Shown here one piece after another: positions 36,678 to 45,407 of a DNA stretch of 45,407 nt (position 1 is its first letter; the number at the start of each line of letters is the position of its first letter). The translations under genes were made by a program, and so were the position numbers. Source of the DNA: Acidobacteriota bacterium (lineage in GTDB: Bacteria > Acidobacteriota > Terriglobia > UBA7540); the NCBI GenBank assembly GCA_021817045.1, contig JAKAWG010000037.1:1-45407 (forward strand), written 5' to 3'. The notes under the pieces were generated by a model. The model searched no databases, was not told the origin of the DNA, and saw only the letters and a program-made list of their open reading frames with translations.

Positions 36678-38132
36678 ATGAAAGACTGGGCTCAAAACGC
36701 GCTGGATACGGCCTTGGCGCGCGGCGCGACGTACGCGGATGTGCGCGTCATGGACATCCGGCAGCGGTATCTGTCGACCAAGAACGGACATCCGGGCCAA
36801 GTGAGGGACTCGCGGTCGCTCGGCCTGGGCGTGCGTGTGATCGCGGACGGCGGCTGGGGATTCGCTTCGACGCAAGACATGTCCCGCGCTTCGCTCGACT
36901 CCGCCGCGGCGCAGGCCGTCGAGATTGCTCGCGCCAGCGCCTTGTGCAAGATACGTGACGCGCGCCTTGTACCCGAAAACAAGGCGGTGGCTCACTGGGA
37001 AAGCGTCTGCCGGATTGATCCGTTCACCGTGCCGGTCTCGGCTTGCCTTGACTTGCTGCTGCGAACTGACTCCGAAATCCGCAAAGTCGAAGGCATCACG
37101 CTGGCGGAGGCCGCCTTGGACTTCCGGCACATCGATCAGCTTTTTCTTTCCAGCGAAGGCTCGGAGATCCGTCAGACTAAAACGCAAACGGGAGCCGGCT
37201 GCGTCGCCACCTCATTTGCCGGCAGCGAAATCCACCGGCGCTCCTATCCGAACTCTTTTGGCGGCCAGTATCAGAACAAAGGATACGAATTGGTCGAAGA
37301 GCTGGACTTGCCGGGCCATGCAGGCCAGATCGCGGAGGAAGCCGCGATGCTTCATCGCTGCGACCAGTGCCCGACGGGTGTGAAAGAGGTCATCCTTGGC
37401 AGCTCGCAGCTTGGGCTGCAAATTCATGAGTCAATCGGCCATCCGATTGAGCTCGATCGTGTGCTCGGCGACGAAGCAAATTTCGCCGGCATGAGCTTCT
37501 TGACGCTAGAGAAGCTCCGCGCGCTTCGCTACGCTTCGAGCATCGTCAACGTCGTCGCCGATGCGACCGTCAGTCACGGTCCCGGCCTTGGGACATTTGC
37601 TTACGACGACGAGGGAGTGGAGGCGCAGTGCGTACCGGTGATTCAGCAAGGCTTGTTCGTGGGTTATCTCACTTCCCGCGAATCGGCCGCAGCCGTGGGA
37701 CAGGTGCGGTCGGGAGGAGCGATGCGGGCCGAGGCGTGGAATCGGATTCCCATCATCCGCATGACCAACGTCAGCCTGTTGCCGGGCAAGGGAAGGCTGG
37801 ACGATCTGATCGCGGATACGGACGACGGCATTTACATGGAAACCAACCGCAGCTGGTCCATTGACGACCGCCGGTACAATTTTCAGTTCGGAACGGAGAT
37901 CGGCTGGGAAATTAAGCACGGGCGCAAGGCGCGGATGCTGAAGAATCCGAGTTACGGTGGCATCACAACCGAGTTTTGGAATTCTTGCGATGCAATCTGC
38001 GGGCCGGATGAGTGGGTGCTGTGGGGCACACCGAACTGCGGCAAAGGCCAACCGATGCAAACAATGGGCACCGGCCACGGGGCGTCACCGGCGCGCTTCC
38101 GGAAGATTCAAGTCGGCATAGCCTACCAGTGA
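36678..38132 (+). CDS. tldD: TldD-type metalloprotease subunit
   Basis: A 484-residue protein of the TldD/PmbA family. The zinc motif HExxxH is H250-E251...H255 (LQIHESIGH), which marks the catalytic TldD subunit. The C-terminus has CGKGQPMQTMGTGHGASPARF as in the family. With TldE it forms a heterodimeric protease that cuts unstructured peptides and, in some bacteria, matures peptide natural products. The gene for the partner follows 35 bases later. No export signal is seen. Confidence 0.92.
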   Translation: MKDWAQNALDTALARGATYADVRVMDIRQRYLSTKNGHPGQVRDSRSLGLGVRVIADGGWGFASTQDMSRASLDSAAAQAVEIARASALCKIRDARLVPENKAVAHWESVCRIDPFTVPVSACLDLLLRTDSEIRKVEGITLAEAALDFRHIDQLFLSSEGSEIRQTKTQTGAGCVATSFAGSEIHRRSYPNSFGGQYQNKGYELVEELDLPGHAGQIAEEAAMLHRCDQCPTGVKEVILGSSQLGLQIHESIGHPIELDRVLGDEANFAGMSFLTLEKLRALRYASSIVNVVADATVSHGPGLGTFAYDDEGVEAQCVPVIQQGLFVGYLTSRESAAAVGQVRSGGAMRAEAWNRIPIIRMTNVSLLPGKGRLDDLIADTDDGIYMETNRSWSIDDRRYNFQFGTEIGWEIKHGRKARMLKNPSYGGITTEFWNSCDAICGPDEWVLWGTPNCGKGQPMQTMGTGHGASPARFRKIQVGIAYQ

Positions 38133-38167
38133 AACTAAGAGATTTGTCCATTGAGCCATTTAGAGCA

Positions 38168-39529
38168 ATGACTCAATCGACCAACGATTCAATGATTTTA
38201 TCCCGTAAACTTGCGGACGAACTTTTCGCCAAGGTCCTCCGCTACTCGCGTGCTGACGAGACGGAAGCGGCCATCTCCGGCTCCTCCTACGCGCTTACGC
38301 GCTTCGCCAATAATACGATCCACCAAAACGTCGCCGAGGAGGACCTCAACCTCTCGGTGCGAGTTGCCCACGGCCAACGCACGGCGCGCGCAAGCACGAA
38401 CCGTCTGGATGACGATTCCATACGCGCAGCCTGCGAGGCAGCGTTCGAGTTGGCTTCGCTCCAACCATCCGACCCGGAACTCCTGCCGATGGCCGGTCCG
38501 CAGACCTATGGCGCGGTGAGCCGGTACGATTCAGAAACGGTGGCCCTCAGCCCCAAAACGCGCGCGGAAATGGTAGGCAAGGTTATCGAGCGATCCCGCA
38601 AGGATCACCTGACGGCTGCGGGCATTTTTTCCTCCGGCGCTACCGCTTCGGCGATTTACAATTCGCGCGGGTTGGGCGCCTACCACGAGGAATCGGTTTC
38701 TGAATTCTCCGTGACCATGCTCGGCGAGTCAAGCTCGGGCTGGGCCAAGAAAACCGGCCCGTGCTGGCAGGCCCTCGAGATCGAAGCCCTTGCTGACCGC
38801 GCTGCTCGTAAGGCGCTTGAAAGCCGCGAACCGCGTGAGGTTCCGCCCGGAAAATACACCGTGATCCTCGAACCGTCGGCCGTGATGGACCTGCTCGGCT
38901 TTCTCCTTCTCGATTTTGGCGGCCTCTCGGTCCACGAAAAGCGGAGCTGCCTTACCGGGCGCGTCAAACAAAAAGTGTTCGGCGACAACGTTCGAATTTA
39001 TGACGACGTCCACCATCCCTCGCAAAGCGGGCCGCCTTTTGACGGCGAAGGAGTGCCGCGCCAGCGCGTGACGCTAGTGGAAAACGGCGTGGTCGCGAAC
39101 CTGGTCTATTCCCGCCAGACAGCCCGCAAAATGGACGCTTCTCCCACCGGCCATGGCTTTCCGCTTCCGAACGAATACGGGGAGGCGCCCCTCAACCTGG
39201 TGATGGAAGGCGGCCCGCACAGCCGGGAAGACCTCATCCGGTCCACCCCGCAAGGCCTCCTGGTAACGCGCCTGTGGTATATCCGCGAAGTTGACCCTTA
39301 CCGGAAGATTCTAACCGGCATGACGCGCGACGGCACGTTCTGGATCGAAAACGGCGAAGTCAAATACGGCGTCAAGAACTTCCGCTTCAACCAAAGCATC
39401 ATTGACATGCTCGGCCAACTCGACATGCTCGGTCAGCCGGAGCGCGCCGCGGGCGAAGAGTCCATCGAAATGGTTGTCCCGCCGCTCAAGGTTCGCGATT
39501 TTAATTTTTCGTCGCTGACCAAGTTTTAG
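38168..39529 (+). CDS. tldE: TldE/PmbA-type protease subunit
   Basis: A 453-residue protein from the chosen ATG. It has the TldD/PmbA fold (RFANNTIHQNVAEEDLNLSV near the N-terminus, GLSVHEKRSCLTGRV in the middle, ASPTGHGFPLPNEYGEAPLN and GMTRDGTFWIENGEVKYGVK near the end) but lacks HExxxH, so it is the non-catalytic partner of the upstream TldD. The frame is open upstream through the end of tldD, but the natural start is 38168 or 38192, just after the tldD stop. Neither has a strong ribosome site, which suggests coupled translation. Confidence 0.9.
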   Translation: MTQSTNDSMILSRKLADELFAKVLRYSRADETEAAISGSSYALTRFANNTIHQNVAEEDLNLSVRVAHGQRTARASTNRLDDDSIRAACEAAFELASLQPSDPELLPMAGPQTYGAVSRYDSETVALSPKTRAEMVGKVIERSRKDHLTAAGIFSSGATASAIYNSRGLGAYHEESVSEFSVTMLGESSSGWAKKTGPCWQALEIEALADRAARKALESREPREVPPGKYTVILEPSAVMDLLGFLLLDFGGLSVHEKRSCLTGRVKQKVFGDNVRIYDDVHHPSQSGPPFDGEGVPRQRVTLVENGVVANLVYSRQTARKMDASPTGHGFPLPNEYGEAPLNLVMEGGPHSREDLIRSTPQGLLVTRLWYIREVDPYRKILTGMTRDGTFWIENGEVKYGVKNFRFNQSIIDMLGQLDMLGQPERAAGEESIEMVVPPLKVRDFNFSSLTKF

Positions 39530-39543
39530 CCGCTGCTCGCGCG

Positions 39544-39573
39544 TTGTCAATTATTGGCAGCTCACGTTATCAT
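39544..39573 (+). promoter_or_regulatory. Promoter of tRNA-Glu
   Basis: TTGTCA at 39544-39549 and TATCAT at 39568-39573 with an 18-base spacer, about 45 bases upstream of the tRNA. Confidence 0.5.
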
Positions 39574-39618
39574 TCAGTTGCCCGCTGTCCAAGCCAAGGT
39601 AAAACCTATTAACTGCCT

Positions 39619-39693
39619 GGCGCTATCGTCTAGGGGTTAGGACGTGAGATTCTCAATCTCAAAACCCGGGTTCGATTCCCGGTAGCGCTACCA
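39619..39693 (+). tRNA. tRNA-Glu (anticodon CTC)
   Basis: The cloverleaf folds fully: acceptor GGCGCTA with TAGCGCT (G-U at the first pair), a D-arm containing GTCTAGGGGTTAGGAC, anticodon stem TGAGA/TCTCA with loop TTCTCAA (anticodon CTC, reads GAG), a T-arm with TTCGATT loop and CCGGG/CCCGG stem, discriminator A at 39690, and an encoded CCA at 39691-39693. A run of six T residues at 39702-39707 may end the transcript. Confidence 0.95.
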
Positions 39694-39731
39694 CTTCCAG
39701 CTTTTTTGAAAGTAATGCTACACTCCCGAAC

Positions 39732-42140
39732 ATGAAGGTCTCGGTTTTCTGTTTCACGGGGCTGATATTTGTCTGTGCGATCGCAAGCGGTCGACGCGCC
39801 ATCTGCCTAGCCGCCGGCGCGCAAGAAGGGGCACAGTCGGCCCGCGAGCACGAAGAGCGAGGAGACCGTGACCTCAAGGCCAAAAACTTCACGGAAGCCG
39901 TCAAAGAATTCCGCAGCGCGTTAAGTCTTAACCCTGGTTCCGTCGCCGCCCATGTTGGCTTAGGACTTGCTTTGCAGGAAACGGGTGACGCTGTGGGTGA
40001 AGTCACCCAATTCCAAAAGGCTATCCAATTGGACCCGCGCGACGCCGCGGCGCATTACCACCTAGCCGTTGCCTTCGGACGGGAGGGCGACCTGAAAGAG
40101 GCGAAGGCGGAACTCCTCCAGACACTCAAACTTAAACCCGATTCTGCGGTAGCTCACTACACCCTCGGGCTGTTGCTTGTCGACTGGCCGTATCCGAAAG
40201 ATTTTGCTGGCGCGGTGAGGCAGTTTCAAGAGGCGTTGAAATACCAAGCAAACTTTCCGGAAGCTCATGAAGAATTGGGCGAAGTCTTCCTCACTTTAGG
40301 GAATTACGACGCTGCCCTCGCGCAATTCAGGGCAGCCATCAAGCTAAGACCTGCCTTTCCGGAAGCCTACGGCGGAATCGGACTTGCCCTCAGGCGCAAG
40401 GGTGACCTCCAGGGCGCCTTCGAAGCGTATCGTGCCGCCTTGCGGTTACGTCCCGAGGATGGCGAAGCCCACTACGGGTTGGGGCTTGTGTTGATGCGGG
40501 AGAAGAAACTCGATGAGGCAATTGCTCAATTCCGCGAGGCCATTAAACTCAAACCCGGCTACGAAAAAGCCTATTATGATCTCGGCCGTGCCCTCTCGCT
40601 ACAGGGACAGACGCAGGCTGCCAAGGTTGAGTATCAAAAGGCATGGGACTTGCGCCATCAGCAGATTGAAGAAACCGGTCAGGCCATCCAACTCAATAAC
40701 GCTGGCGTGGCTTTGATGCAGAGGCGAAAGTTTGCCCAAGCCGAAGCGAAGCTGCGGAAGGCCCTTGACATAAACCCCACCTACGGAGACGCCCTATTTA
40801 ACCTGGGCCTTGCTCTGGCTTCGCAAGACAAATTCAAGCCGGCCATAACCGAGTTTCGCAAGGCGCTCGTGCAGGAGCCCATCAATCCTAAAATTCATTT
40901 CGATCTCGCCCGCGCATTGGAGCTGGATGGACACTTACCAGGTGCCATTCGTGAGTTCCAGCTCACCCTACAGTTGCGCCCCAAGTATCCGGAAGCTCAG
41001 GAAGCGCTGGACCAGGCATTGCACACCCAACAAACAGCTCAGCAGAATTCTAGTTCCTCCCTCGCCCCTTCGGGGAGTGAGTCAAAGCGCCGGAGCCCAA
41101 GCGCCCTCTTGTCCAGGATTCCCTCGCCCCCGTTGGGGACTTCAGAGGATCACGGGGCGTCTTTCCCCTCGCCCTCGCTGGGGGAGAGGGTGGCGAGCGG
41201 AGCGAGCCGGGCGAGGGGGTCACCCTACCCCACCCTGGGACAGTGCGAAAAAACAGTAAACGTGGACCCGCACGCGCTTTTATCTCCCACCTCCCTTCGG
41301 CTTGCTGCCGTTTGCGCCTTCAGGCTGAATGATTTCCCCAGAGCCATTCCAGTGCTTGTGGAGGCGGCAAAACTCAATCCGCGAGATGAGGACATGCGGA
41401 TCCTTCTGGCGAGAGCCTACTCCGGAGCGGGACGCAATCAGGCCGCAATTGAAACCCTGAAAGCGTGGACAAAGGCGCACGGCGAAGATGTTGAGGCGCT
41501 CTATTGGACCGGGCACTTCTATGATGAGCTCGCCAACCAGGAGTTCCAGCAGATGGCGGAAAAATATCCCCACAACTACCTGGTTTATGTAACCGAAGGA
41601 AATCAGTTTACCATCAAGAAGCAGTTTCCACAGGCGCTCGCTTCATACAAGAAAGCCCTGGCGCTTGCGCCCAAGGACGCTCCCGGCGTGCACTTTCATC
41701 TCGGCGACGTTTATTGGAAGACGTTGCGCTACCCCAAAGCCGAGAACGAACTCCAGCAGGAGCTCAGGATTAATCCCTATCACGCGAGGGCCAATTACGA
41801 GCTTGGCGATATTTACGCCAAGGAAGGCGATCCTCAGAAGGCCATTCCTTGTCTCGAAAAAGCCATCGCCCTCGATCCCAGCCTTATCTCGGCTCACCGC
41901 TCGCTTGGCCGGGCTTATTTGGATGAGCGGCGGTATAACCTGGCTCTAGCCCAATTCCAGATAGTCGCTAAAGCCAAGCCTTCGGACTACACAATCCGTG
42001 GCATGCTTGCAACCACTTATCGATTAATGGGCCGCCTTGCCGACGCCCGGCGCGAAGCTGCGGAATCGCAAAAACTCTACGCGCAGTACATCCACACCTT
42101 CCAAGCGATCCAATCGGGAGAACAAAAATTGCCAAAATGA
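39732..42140 (+). CDS. Secreted TPR protein with an inserted dispersed repeat
   Basis: An 802-residue protein. A signal peptide spans the first ~28 residues (VFCFTGLIFVCAIASG). TPR repeats run from ~36 to ~430 (AAHYHLAVAFGREGDLKEA, AVAHYTLGLLLVDWPYP, EAYGGIGLALRRKGDLQGAF) and resume after ~505 up to the end (VHFHLGDVYWKTLRYPKAEN, ANYELGDIYAKEGDPQKA). Between them, residues ~442-498 are a Ser/Pro/Arg-rich stretch unlike the rest (LGERVASGASRARG) that is encoded by a dispersed repeat (41058-41225). The frame stays open through it. The role is unknown, probably an envelope scaffold. It is separate from the tRNA upstream, and it starts at ATG 39732 without an obvious ribosome site. Confidence 0.85.
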   Translation: MKVSVFCFTGLIFVCAIASGRRAICLAAGAQEGAQSAREHEERGDRDLKAKNFTEAVKEFRSALSLNPGSVAAHVGLGLALQETGDAVGEVTQFQKAIQLDPRDAAAHYHLAVAFGREGDLKEAKAELLQTLKLKPDSAVAHYTLGLLLVDWPYPKDFAGAVRQFQEALKYQANFPEAHEELGEVFLTLGNYDAALAQFRAAIKLRPAFPEAYGGIGLALRRKGDLQGAFEAYRAALRLRPEDGEAHYGLGLVLMREKKLDEAIAQFREAIKLKPGYEKAYYDLGRALSLQGQTQAAKVEYQKAWDLRHQQIEETGQAIQLNNAGVALMQRRKFAQAEAKLRKALDINPTYGDALFNLGLALASQDKFKPAITEFRKALVQEPINPKIHFDLARALELDGHLPGAIREFQLTLQLRPKYPEAQEALDQALHTQQTAQQNSSSSLAPSGSESKRRSPSALLSRIPSPPLGTSEDHGASFPSPSLGERVASGASRARGSPYPTLGQCEKTVNVDPHALLSPTSLRLAAVCAFRLNDFPRAIPVLVEAAKLNPRDEDMRILLARAYSGAGRNQAAIETLKAWTKAHGEDVEALYWTGHFYDELANQEFQQMAEKYPHNYLVYVTEGNQFTIKKQFPQALASYKKALALAPKDAPGVHFHLGDVYWKTLRYPKAENELQQELRINPYHARANYELGDIYAKEGDPQKAIPCLEKAIALDPSLISAHRSLGRAYLDERRYNLALAQFQIVAKAKPSDYTIRGMLATTYRLMGRLADARREAAESQKLYAQYIHTFQAIQSGEQKLPK
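41058..41225. repeat. Dispersed repeat inserted in the TPR gene
   Basis: This stretch shares GAGTCAAAGCGCCGGAGCC (41079-41097), GGGGGAGAGGGTGG and GCGAGCCGGG with the intergenic DNA at 42280-42405. In the gene it is in frame and has no stop. Spacing inside differs, so the gene copy seems to be a longer or tandem variant. Confidence 0.75.
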
Positions 42141-42149
42141 GTCGCGCCG

Positions 42150-42600
42150 TCCCTCACCCCACAGGAGGCGAGGGGTGAAAGAAAATAATGATGTCACCCT
42201 CTCCCGCAAGCTGGAGGGGAACCCCGATGAAGTCGGAGTGGGTGAGGGGCGGCCGGACTTTCCCTAGCCGACGTACAAAACCATTTCCTCGCTCCCGTGG
42301 AGGAGAGTCAAAGCGCCGGAGCCGAAACCCACCCCGTCCACGGTTCCCTCGCTCCCTTTGGGGGAGAGGGTGGAGGGCGTAGCGAGCCGGGTGAGGGTTA
42401 GGGGCGAGAGGTGAAAAGAGCCGTAACGATTTGTCTTTCCCAACGGAGGGCGAGAGGAGCAAAAACTATGACAGTCTGGAGCGGCGGGTACGGTATGAAT
42501 CCTGCCCTCGCCCTCAACCCTTGCTGCCTTCCCATCTCCCCCGTGGGGGAGATGGTGGCGAGTAAAGCGAGCCGGGTGACGGGGTCGCGGCCGCGCCCTG
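42150..42600. repeat. Cluster of the same dispersed repeat family between two genes
   Basis: At least three related units follow each other: about 42150-42256, 42280-42405 and 42495-42595. Each has a CCCTC...GGGGGAGAGGG-type imperfect palindrome and a GCGAGCCGGGTGA-like end. The second holds the 19-base match to the TPR gene at 42305-42323. No gene is seen in this 467-base gap between convergent genes. Confidence 0.65.
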
Positions 42601-42607
42601 GTATTCC

Positions 42608-45407
42608 TTACCAGAAGAACTTCAGCGCAAACTGGATGATTCGCGCTGACTGATCGGTACATCCAGTTTCGCTGAAACTCGGCGTGGTCACAGTGGTGCC
42701 GAAGCAACCGAAAGTATGGTTGTTCAGCAGATTAAAATACTCCGAGCGAAATTGCAGCCTGTACTTTTCGCTATCGAAGGTGAAATTCTTAAAGAGGCCT
42801 GTATCGAGATTGACAAAGGCGGGTTGGAAGGCCGTATCCCAGCCAAGATTCCCGAACGTGTATAGCGGCTGTATGGCGAAGGCAGTGGGATTGAGGAAGC
42901 CGGTTAATGTTCCAGGCAACGGCGTCGTCGAATACTGCGTGCCTCCTAGGTAATTCGGCCTTTCGCTGTTGGAGCGTGGGCCGACATTGGCAATATCGGA
43001 CGGAATCCCTATGCTCATCGGGGGGCCCGAGTTAGCATGGAAGATTCCAGAAAGCTCCCAGCCGCCCAGCAGGGTATTGGTGACTCTGTTGGCGCTTGGA
43101 AGGAAGTGCATTCCGTGCCCAAAGGGCAGGTCGTAAACGCCAGACAACGTGAGAATTTGAGGCTCGTCGTAAGGTGTGTTCCCATAGGAACCCATAATGT
43201 CATTCGGATTCTGAGGCGAGCAACTATTGTTATAGCCGGTAGCGCCGCAAATACCGAGAGCATGGGCGTAGGCGTAGCTTCCAAGGAACGTGAACCCGTG
43301 TGAGAAATTGCGCGTCACCTTCACTTGCAGCGCGTTGTAATGAGAGACCAGGTTGTTTAAGTTAAGGCTGACGGCCCCCAGCGTTGGGGCAATCGCCTGT
43401 TCGGGCCGCGGATGCTGGGCGGAGCCCACTACACCCGGTCCGGGCGCGGGATCGTTGTAGTTCTCGAAGGACGGTAGATCTTCCCCGTTGTTGCCCACGT
43501 AATCCACTTCCACCATCAGGTTCTGAGTCAGTTGGCGCTGAAGGCCAAAGTTCCATTGCATGGTCCAGGGGATTACATTATTGCGGGCGACAATGTGCTC
43601 CTCGGTGGGCGGTACTCCGTACGTCACCGTCTCGTACGACGGGAAGCAAGTCATGACCGGGCAATCGGGAACAGCAAAGTCTATACCGCTGAACGTCTGC
43701 GAAATTGCGTAGGGCCACTGGCCGCGTGCGCCTTGGCCCTGCCATGCGTAATTGGACTCATAGAACATCCCAAAGCCCGCGCGGATGGTGGTCTTTTCAT
43801 TCGGTGCATAAGCTACGCCAATTCGCGGCGCCCACTCGTGGTAATCGGGGTTCATCAGGGAACGCGACGGGGCGTTTGCCGGCTGATCCGTGGCGAAGTT
43901 GTAGCCCGTCCAATCGTAGCACTGGCAAACCGGGTCAAAGTTGCCCAGCCGGTTGTCCTTTTCAAAAGGCCACTGATCGTACTCCCAGCGAATGCCCAGA
44001 TTGGCGGTCAGTTTGCGCGTCACCCGAATGTCATCCTGAAAATAAGCGGAGGGAAAATTCCAGTGCTCGTAGGCCTGCGTATTGCCGATGTTGCGCAAGG
44101 CGCCCGAAGGTAGCCCGAGCAGCTCGGAGGCAATAGCATTTCCTGTGGTCGCTGCGTCTTGCGGAGACGCGTCAGTGGGAATGTTGTCGTAGTTGAAGTG
44201 AGACGTGAAGGTTCCATTGAATTCGGCATTCGCGTGGTCGAACTCCGCTCCGGTGATGATCGTGTGCTTACCATGCACGATGTTGATGTCGCCAAGCTCT
44301 TGCCACTGGTTGTCGATGCTGGGGTTCCCGCTTTGGGAGGGACTAGCATAGCCGCTTGGAATCATGATCGGATACATCGGCTCGTTAATGTCCTGGATGG
44401 GAGTTCCGGAAATGGGGAACTCCTGTAAATATGCGGCCACACCAGGCGCGGGATTGGTGTCGTACGTCAGAAGGTTGGAGCGAAGGAAGCCGGATTTCAT
44501 GTCCACGACGGTTGTGGGGCTTGCCAGCCAGGTAAAACTCGCTTCGCCCTGGGTATAAGTATTGAATGTCAGGCCGTTCTCGGCCGGCAAGCCGCTGGGA
44601 GCCGGGCTGGTCTGGGTAGCGGCCTGGTCTGAGACGCGGAAAAAGCTGCGAAGTTTTGGGGAAAAGTCGTAATCAACGCGGACGTCGAATTGGTTCTGGG
44701 CCCAATGAAAAGGACCGGTTGTGGTAAAGTTATTCCCCCCCGCGGTAGTGATGCCCGGCGGGTAAAAAATGCTGTTCCACTTGGCGACGGCGGGGCTGAT
44801 CATGCTGGTAGGAATTGTGTTGTTCGCAAATGGCTGCCGCGAATAACCCGTGCCTACCGGGATGGTAGTATACGGATTATAAATGGGTTGCAGACCGGTG
44901 AAGTCGCCGTTGAGCATCGCCGCAGTCGGGACGGTAGTAATATGTGTGCTGATAGAGTTGAATCGGATGCCTTCATAGTCACCAAACCACCAGGCTTTGT
45001 TCTTTCCGTTATAAATATGAGGCAGATAAATCGGGCCGCCCAGGGTAAATCCGAATTGGTTCTGGCGATAGGTCGGCCTCCGAATCCCTCTGTTATTGTT
45101 AAACCAAGCGTTGGCGTCCAAAGAATCATTGCGCAGGAATTCCCAAGCATCGCCATGCAACTGGTTGGTGCCGGACTTGGTGGCGACCGCGATGTTGGCG
45201 CCGGCCGCCGCGCCAAACTCGGCGGAAGTGATATTGGTTTGAACCTTGAATTCCTGGATTGAATCGATCACCGGCTGCAAGGCGAACTGGGCGAACATCG
45301 ACTCATTATCGTTAATGCCATCCACCATAAAGTTGTTCTGCATCCGCTGGTTGCCGCTGATGCTAAAATTACTGCCGCCGGCGATACTATCGTTGGCGCC
45401 CGCCGAG
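42608..45407 (-). CDS. TonB-dependent-receptor-like outer-membrane protein, N-terminus beyond the window
   Basis: The last 933 residues or so of an Oar-like protein; the frame stays open to the right edge, so the signal peptide and carboxypeptidase-regulatory domain lie outside. A plug region is seen first (NNFMVDGINDNE, VIDSIQEFKVQTNITSAEFG, ATKSGTNQLHGDAWEFLRN), then the barrel, and finally a C-terminal IIQFALKFFW, the aromatic end needed for outer-membrane insertion. It belongs to the same group as the proteins at 4702 and 9136 but is nearest in style to the latter. Substrate unknown. Confidence 0.88.
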   Translation of the reverse strand, partial: SAGANDSIAGGSNFSISGNQRMQNNFMVDGINDNESMFAQFALQPVIDSIQEFKVQTNITSAEFGAAAGANIAVATKSGTNQLHGDAWEFLRNDSLDANAWFNNNRGIRRPTYRQNQFGFTLGGPIYLPHIYNGKNKAWWFGDYEGIRFNSISTHITTVPTAAMLNGDFTGLQPIYNPYTTIPVGTGYSRQPFANNTIPTSMISPAVAKWNSIFYPPGITTAGGNNFTTTGPFHWAQNQFDVRVDYDFSPKLRSFFRVSDQAATQTSPAPSGLPAENGLTFNTYTQGEASFTWLASPTTVVDMKSGFLRSNLLTYDTNPAPGVAAYLQEFPISGTPIQDINEPMYPIMIPSGYASPSQSGNPSIDNQWQELGDINIVHGKHTIITGAEFDHANAEFNGTFTSHFNYDNIPTDASPQDAATTGNAIASELLGLPSGALRNIGNTQAYEHWNFPSAYFQDDIRVTRKLTANLGIRWEYDQWPFEKDNRLGNFDPVCQCYDWTGYNFATDQPANAPSRSLMNPDYHEWAPRIGVAYAPNEKTTIRAGFGMFYESNYAWQGQGARGQWPYAISQTFSGIDFAVPDCPVMTCFPSYETVTYGVPPTEEHIVARNNVIPWTMQWNFGLQRQLTQNLMVEVDYVGNNGEDLPSFENYNDPAPGPGVVGSAQHPRPEQAIAPTLGAVSLNLNNLVSHYNALQVKVTRNFSHGFTFLGSYAYAHALGICGATGYNNSCSPQNPNDIMGSYGNTPYDEPQILTLSGVYDLPFGHGMHFLPSANRVTNTLLGGWELSGIFHANSGPPMSIGIPSDIANVGPRSNSERPNYLGGTQYSTTPLPGTLTGFLNPTAFAIQPLYTFGNLGWDTAFQPAFVNLDTGLFKNFTFDSEKYRLQFRSEYFNLLNNHTFGCFGTTVTTPSFSETGCTDQSARIIQFALKFFW

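Overview
The window looks like a GC-rich chromosome segment from an Acidobacteriota member, or an uncultured relative seen in a metagenome. The reasons are three TonB-receptor-like outer-membrane proteins with an N-terminal carboxypeptidase-regulatory-like domain, a membrane-anchored regulator of a type common in that phylum, long TPR lipid- or envelope-type proteins, several Tat-exported carbohydrate enzymes, and many short interspersed palindromes. This assignment rests on recognition of families from memory, not on a search.

Layout. (1) 1-4550: a phytanoyl-CoA-dioxygenase-like gene, then a repeat-rich stretch holding a nested inverted-repeat element (1459-1793) and a roughly 460-bp segment that recurs as a direct repeat on the other side of a B12-binding radical SAM gene. 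(2) 4702-27049: a carbohydrate-use locus. It has two TonB-receptor-like proteins, an oppositely oriented membrane regulator, a GH130-type glycosidase/phosphorylase, two translationally coupled Tat-exported proteins of unassigned but glycosidase-like type, a 1040-residue TPR protein, a mono-haem cytochrome c and a GH106-type alpha-L-rhamnosidase with an inserted LamG-like domain. Together they suggest outer-membrane capture and periplasmic breakdown of a rhamnose- or mannose-containing glycan.

(3) 27050-34128: an accessory island. It holds a HigB/HigA toxin-antitoxin pair, three same-direction pieces of one REP-associated transposase-like element (a 3' fragment, one open copy, one frameshifted copy), a coupled DUF3800 gene plus small putative nuclease gene, a PEP-CTERM protein, a tRNA-3'-end-like fragment, and a convergent restriction endonuclease/DNA methyltransferase pair. 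An A+T-rich gap with tiny ORFs closes it. (4) 34129-39693: core genes metK and ahcY (methyl cycle), the TldD/TldE peptidase pair, and tRNA-Glu(CTC). (5) 39732-45407: a second TPR protein whose coding sequence has absorbed an interspersed repeat, a cluster of the same repeat family, and a TonB-receptor-like gene running off the right end.

The most unusual parts are the cargo-between-RAYT arrangement in the island, the DUF3800/putative nuclease pair, the direct repeats bracketing the radical SAM gene, and the in-frame absorption of dispersed repeats into two long secreted proteins. No CRISPR array, rRNA or prophage was seen.
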